DNA of 64,000 bases. Source: Planctomycetota bacterium (lineage in GTDB: Bacteria; Planctomycetota; UBA8742; UBA2392). The stretch is taken from NCBI GenBank assembly GCA_019912315.1, contig JAIOJA010000071.1:54509-118508 (forward strand). Direction: 5' to 3'. The translations under genes and the position numbers were made by a program. Positions 60,482-64,000 of this stretch are shown piece after piece. Position 1 is the first letter of the stretch. Each line of letters begins with the position of its first letter. The notes under the pieces are model-generated. The model ran no database searches. It was not told the origin of the DNA and saw only the letters and a program-made list of their open reading frames with translations.

Positions 60482-62140
60482 TCAATCACGGGCACGCAAC
60501 GTAAATATCGGCTTCATCCCATTCCGAACATCGACCTCAACAACGTGAGTCTGGACAGGTTCGGGAGAAACGCCCGGGTCTCCCGTACTATCCCGACCGA
60601 TTACCACCAAAAACCGACCCGAAAAGGGCAGCACTGCGCTGAAGTTTGAGCCTTCTAACCGCCACATGTGGCCATACCATTCCTGAAACTCTTGCCAGTC
60701 GGGATCTTCCTGCCCACAAGCTTCCGCCAGCGGCCGCAAGCGCGTTTCAAGAATCGTTCGATTCCACTCCTCCTGTCTGTGACGCACTTCGTCGGGAGTT
60801 GTATCTCGAATCTTGTGCAGCGGACCGAAGTAAAGGTCATCTAAGGGTCCGGTGAAAAACATCTCTGGAAAATTCTTGTAGCGCCACTCGGACATCGCAA
60901 GCGAAAGCGACTTACTCCCTGGGCCACTCTGTCGATACACCACCGGAGCGTTGAACTCGAGCGCAAGCTGGCGCTCATCCGGCAGGCGTCCTTTGAGTAC
61001 CCCCCCCCCGACAAATACTTCCCGTCTGGAAAATGTCACTTCAACCAAGGACTGATTCATGAAAGCGTCGGTTGCAACAAAGCGTGGAGTATAACCCCGA
61101 CGCCACACCGCGTACCTTGACACTACGTTGTCTACGCCAACTGAATTCTGCGCGGCGTCCCACCCTTCTGGCAAACCGTATACTTGGGAGTTCCCTGTTT
61201 TGTCCGTCCGTCCGACAATCTGACCATCCTTAACCACAAGCGCATCGGAGACCGGCTCCCCATCAGGGTCCCGAACTATGACACTTCCTTGAAAATCTGA
61301 GCGTTCCGGATCAAAGCACAACACCTTCAGTAGCGCCTTGCTACTACCTTTCTCGCTGGCGATTCCGGTTCTTTCGACAAAGCCCGATGGGGAGACTCCC
61401 CCGCCACGAGCTTGAAAGAAGTCTGGCCGGAACAACAAAGTTCCTCGCCCCGAACCTAATCTGGCTCTCACCAGCAAGATTGCAGCTGGGCGATGTGGCA
61501 CCAAGATATACGTGGCTCTACGCCGGCTCGAATAGGTGCTCCCTTCAATCGTAGGAAGGCCGCTAGCTGTCCACGTTTCGCCGGTCTCAATGTCAACAAT
61601 CTCAATGGCCGGAGTTGCGTCTTGTGCATCGTAGCCTACCGGTACAAGTCGGATGATAAAGAGAGCCGCACCTGCAGGACTGTAAATCGATTCCGCATTC
61701 GCCACCATTGACTGCAGCGACGAATCAGACAACGTCGGCACGTAGGAAGCGCACGGACGCTCATAGCCAGGGTCCGGCAAGCTTACCGGCGAGTATGAAC
61801 CTTCATCAACTTTTTTGTACCATCTGGGCACTTCCGAAGTCACTGGTGGCACGGGCTTCGTGTCTGTTCTGGATCCTGACCCTGTTTGCTGTGCCGAACC
61901 GTCGTTTGGGTCGCCCGTTTGGTTCTGACGCTTCTCGTCGCCGGCTAGCGAGGCTTCAGGAATGTTTCCAGTCCCGCTTCCATGTGAATCATCACCCAAA
62001 TCATCCGACCCAGCAGATTCTAGCAAGTCAGCGGAATTCGACGAACCCGGCAACCGACCATGGCCCGGGGACAGCAGTACATAGGCTGCTGTCCCTAAAC
62101 CAACGGTGATCATAACTACCAGTAGAATCCTGAACTTCAT
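60482..62140 (-). CDS. Membrane-anchored exported protein, low GC, with a G10 tract
   Basis: From ATG 62140 the 552-residue protein has an N-terminal TM or uncleaved signal (FRILLVVMITVGLGTAAYVL), a Ser/Asp/Gly-rich disordered region to about 100, then a beta-rich extracellular-looking domain (IVDIETGETWTASGLP; VIVRDPDGEPVSDALVVKDG, a carboxypeptidase-regulatory/Big-like module) and aromatic strands. A run of ten C on the plus strand (61000-61009) lies in its frame as VGGG. Codon and base composition are AT-richer than the rest of the window, suggesting recent transfer. It is upstream of nothing and downstream of the RTX gene. Confidence 0.68.
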   Translation of the reverse strand: MKFRILLVVMITVGLGTAAYVLLSPGHGRLPGSSNSADLLESAGSDDLGDDSHGSGTGNIPEASLAGDEKRQNQTGDPNDGSAQQTGSGSRTDTKPVPPVTSEVPRWYKKVDEGSYSPVSLPDPGYERPCASYVPTLSDSSLQSMVANAESIYSPAGAALFIIRLVPVGYDAQDATPAIEIVDIETGETWTASGLPTIEGSTYSSRRRATYILVPHRPAAILLVRARLGSGRGTLLFRPDFFQARGGGVSPSGFVERTGIASEKGSSKALLKVLCFDPERSDFQGSVIVRDPDGEPVSDALVVKDGQIVGRTDKTGNSQVYGLPEGWDAAQNSVGVDNVVSRYAVWRRGYTPRFVATDAFMNQSLVEVTFSRREVFVGGGVLKGRLPDERQLALEFNAPVVYRQSGPGSKSLSLAMSEWRYKNFPEMFFTGPLDDLYFGPLHKIRDTTPDEVRHRQEEWNRTILETRLRPLAEACGQEDPDWQEFQEWYGHMWRLEGSNFSAVLPFSGRFLVVIGRDSTGDPGVSPEPVQTHVVEVDVRNGMKPIFTLRARD

Positions 62141-62158
62141 GAACAAACTCTTGTGCGA

Positions 62159-64000
62159 CTATTTACACGCGTCGTTTGGAACGGAAACCACGGCCGGTAC
62201 CTGACCCCAGTCACTAGGCCGTTCTGGAATCTCGCCATCCCAGTTGGACAATGTCGGACTGGTCAGTTCGGGATCGTAGTCCGCATCCCAATCATCGGCA
62301 TCATCCAGCCAAAACTTATCACCGTGGTCTGCACCATCATCACCACGTACGATATCTACCCCGTTTGACGTGTTTACGACTTTGTTATCCCAGCACGATA
62401 ACTTGTCTGCGCCTACTCCGCCCATCAGTGTGTCGATTTCGACGCTGTGGTCAATCAACGTGTCGTTGCCGGTGTTGCCGTAGAGATAGTCATAACCCCT
62501 ATCACCATGTAGTTTGTCATCCCCCTCTTCTCCAAAGGCAATGTCCGTTCCCTCTCCGCAGTGAATGTCGTCGTTCCCCCAGCTGCCGCACAAGTAGTCG
62601 TTGCCATCCTTCCCATCAATGACGTCGTTGTAGCCCAGCCCGTCCTCAGGAACTGCACCCAATTCGATTGCGCCCAGGTCGCCCCAGATCCAGTCCCGCA
62701 TTTCGCCGCCGGAGAGTTTATCGTCCCCACTCCCTCCCCAGATCTGGTCTTCTTCGTCGTTTCCGTAGCATTTGTCGTCGCCCGAGTTGCCGTAAATCAT
62801 GTCGGCTCCGTCACCACCAATGATTTCGTCCTCATCGGGTCCACCGTCCAATACATCGCCTCCACCCTGGCCCCAGATGTCGTCTTTATAGCTGCCACCA
62901 AAGTGGACAGTGTCACCTTCCGGACCGCAATAGAAGTCGCACGCACCGTCAGTCCGATACACGTGAAAGTAGTCCTGCCCGGGACGTGCATCCTTCTGGC
63001 TGTCGCCATTGAACCCTGACTTCCACCTTTCGGGATTGGCGTTGTAGTCATCCTCGTCAAGCCACGAATCTTCTTTGTAGTCTCCCCAGTACGTTCCGCC
63101 CCCAGCGTAGATGTAAAATGTGTCTCCACTTCCACCGCCGACAAAGCTTCCGTTCGCCGCCGTCACATAGATTGTGTCGGATCCGGGCCCGCCGTCGACA
63201 GTGTCGAACTCCCCCAAGCCCGTCCAGATCGAATCCAATCCTGCGCCGACACCCCACTGACTGGCACCGTCATCGCCATACAAAGTGTCATTCGCGGAAG
63301 ACCCGATGATGTGATCGCTGCCAGCGCCGCCGACGGCTAATCCATTTCCTTCGCTTTCGGACAAGCTAAGAAAGTCATCGCCGTCTTGCCCGTACAGCTT
63401 GTCGCCTGTTCCAGACCCGCTGAATATAAAGTCCCTGGATTCATTCCCCGTAAGGTGATCCTTCCCACCAAAGCCGAGAATGATGTTCGGGCCGGTAAAC
63501 TCGGACGCATATGTGTCGTCGCCGCGAGTTCCAACGTAAATGCGAACTCCGTGAACGTCGGCATAGGTTCCCGGTGATATGTTTACCCCGTCTTCCGTTT
63601 GGTCGTTGCCGTCATCAAACGTTCCCGTCCAATCACCGTCGACCTGAGCGATGGTAAGTGTGTACTGGGACGCCCCTACGTTAAAGGTATATTGCCCGCC
63701 ACCATCAAAAGTGGCACACCCGCTTTCGTCCGGTTCCAATCCGTCGGCGGGCGTTTGTCCAAAGCCTGCAGGTGGAAGATTGTCCGGTGGCTCCGGCGGC
63801 GACGGAGGCGCGCCCGGGATAGGTGGTTGCGCAAAAATTGCCTGCGCTAGCATCGTGGCAACTGCATGACCACCAGCGTCCGGTTGTGTCGCAGGCCATG
63901 TTAGCTTGATGGCGTCCCTTTTGGAGAACGCCATGGAACGTGAAACTGCTGCCGCCTTGAATCCCGCCGATGCCGCGACTGCGCCCGCTGCGCTTGCCAT
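62159..64000 (-). CDS. RTX-type calcium-binding repeat protein (possibly 5'-incomplete)
   Basis: An ATG sits at the very edge (63998-64000) so the start is uncertain; another ATG is at 63934. The 613 visible residues have an Ala-rich N-terminus, a Pro-rich linker (about 60-85) and then, from about 165 to 580, many nonapeptide repeats of the GGxGxDxUx type (FGGKDHLTGNESRDFIFSGS, GGDGADMIYGNSGDDKCYGN, GEEGDDKLHGDRGYDYLYGN). Such repeats bind calcium in beta-rolls and are typical of type I secreted proteins. No ABC exporter is in the window. Trp/Tyr between repeats is high. Low GC compared with the rest of the window. Confidence 0.85.
   Translation of the reverse strand: MASAAGAVAASAGFKAAAVSRSMAFSKRDAIKLTWPATQPDAGGHAVATMLAQAIFAQPPIPGAPPSPPEPPDNLPPAGFGQTPADGLEPDESGCATFDGGGQYTFNVGASQYTLTIAQVDGDWTGTFDDGNDQTEDGVNISPGTYADVHGVRIYVGTRGDDTYASEFTGPNIILGFGGKDHLTGNESRDFIFSGSGTGDKLYGQDGDDFLSLSESEGNGLAVGGAGSDHIIGSSANDTLYGDDGASQWGVGAGLDSIWTGLGEFDTVDGGPGSDTIYVTAANGSFVGGGSGDTFYIYAGGGTYWGDYKEDSWLDEDDYNANPERWKSGFNGDSQKDARPGQDYFHVYRTDGACDFYCGPEGDTVHFGGSYKDDIWGQGGGDVLDGGPDEDEIIGGDGADMIYGNSGDDKCYGNDEEDQIWGGSGDDKLSGGEMRDWIWGDLGAIELGAVPEDGLGYNDVIDGKDGNDYLCGSWGNDDIHCGEGTDIAFGEEGDDKLHGDRGYDYLYGNTGNDTLIDHSVEIDTLMGGVGADKLSCWDNKVVNTSNGVDIVRGDDGADHGDKFWLDDADDWDADYDPELTSPTLSNWDGEIPERPSDWGQVPAVVSVPNDACK

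Noticed and set aside
56066..62087. Identical 14-mer CAGTACATAGGCTG near 56066 and near 62074
   Set aside because: Several chance 14-mer matches are expected in 64 kb; no extended similarity.
1..64000. CRISPR arrays, tRNA or rRNA genes
   Set aside because: No regularly spaced repeats and no tRNA T-loop or rRNA signature seen on either strand by reading.

Overview
The window is a high-GC, gene-dense chromosome segment from a Gram-negative bacterium. It encodes many lipoproteins, a beta-barrel-like protein, an RND exporter, a GspK-like pseudopilin and a protein made of secretin N-domains. The mixture of ECF sigma factors with membrane anti-sigma-like partners, two YfbK-type von Willebrand proteins, several PDZ proteins and long coiled-coil membrane proteins fits an uncultured Planctomycetota-like lineage. 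That placement is an inference with modest confidence; no rRNA or tRNA was seen to fix it.

Layout. 1-8.1 kb: an edge-truncated lipoprotein, a small membrane protein, an ECF sigma/PDZ anti-sigma pair, a YkgJ-type cysteine-cluster protein, Maf, a DedA protein, a double-PDZ exported protein and a GspK-like pseudopilin. 8.1-14.6 kb: one minus-strand operon nusB-ftsY followed by a 1330-residue fusion (sigma-like, anti-sigma-like, TM, FecR, PDZ, coiled coil, EF-hand) and two small proteins. 14.6-22.9 kb: the C-terminal half of a broken histidine phosphatase behind a dispersed repeat, a lipoprotein, a ferredoxin/metallo-beta-lactamase protein, a coiled-coil membrane protein, then gluQ with a leucine-dehydrogenase-like gene, and a DMT transporter with a secretin-N-domain protein. 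22.9-28.4 kb: four consecutive exported or lipoprotein genes of unknown function. 28.4-35.2 kb: ribH, the N-terminal half of a histidine phosphatase beside a second copy of the same repeat, a BaiN-type flavoprotein, a toxin-antitoxin pair whose ParE gene carries an amber stop, a Nudix hydrolase, an orphan DNA methyltransferase, a VOC protein and a multi-TM glycosyltransferase-like protein. 35.2-45.2 kb: ftsK, a GxxExxY gene inside 36-base inverted repeats, an outer-membrane-like protein, an M1 aminopeptidase, a class-I flavin disulfide oxidoreductase, a PH-domain protein and a pseudouridine synthase. 45.3-49.6 kb: an ECF sigma factor and two YfbK-like vWA proteins. 49.6-64 kb: a large lipoprotein, a small lipoprotein, a receiver-PilZ protein, valS, an RND exporter with an inserted PDZ domain, and low-GC genes ending in an RTX-repeat protein that reaches the right edge.

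The strongest candidates for something new are the sigma/anti-sigma/FecR/PDZ/coiled-coil fusion in the ftsY operon, the PDZ domain inside the RND pump, the two complementary halves of one phosphatase lying about 15 kb apart beside the same repeat, and the inverted-repeat cassettes. All calls are by reading only; no database search was run.
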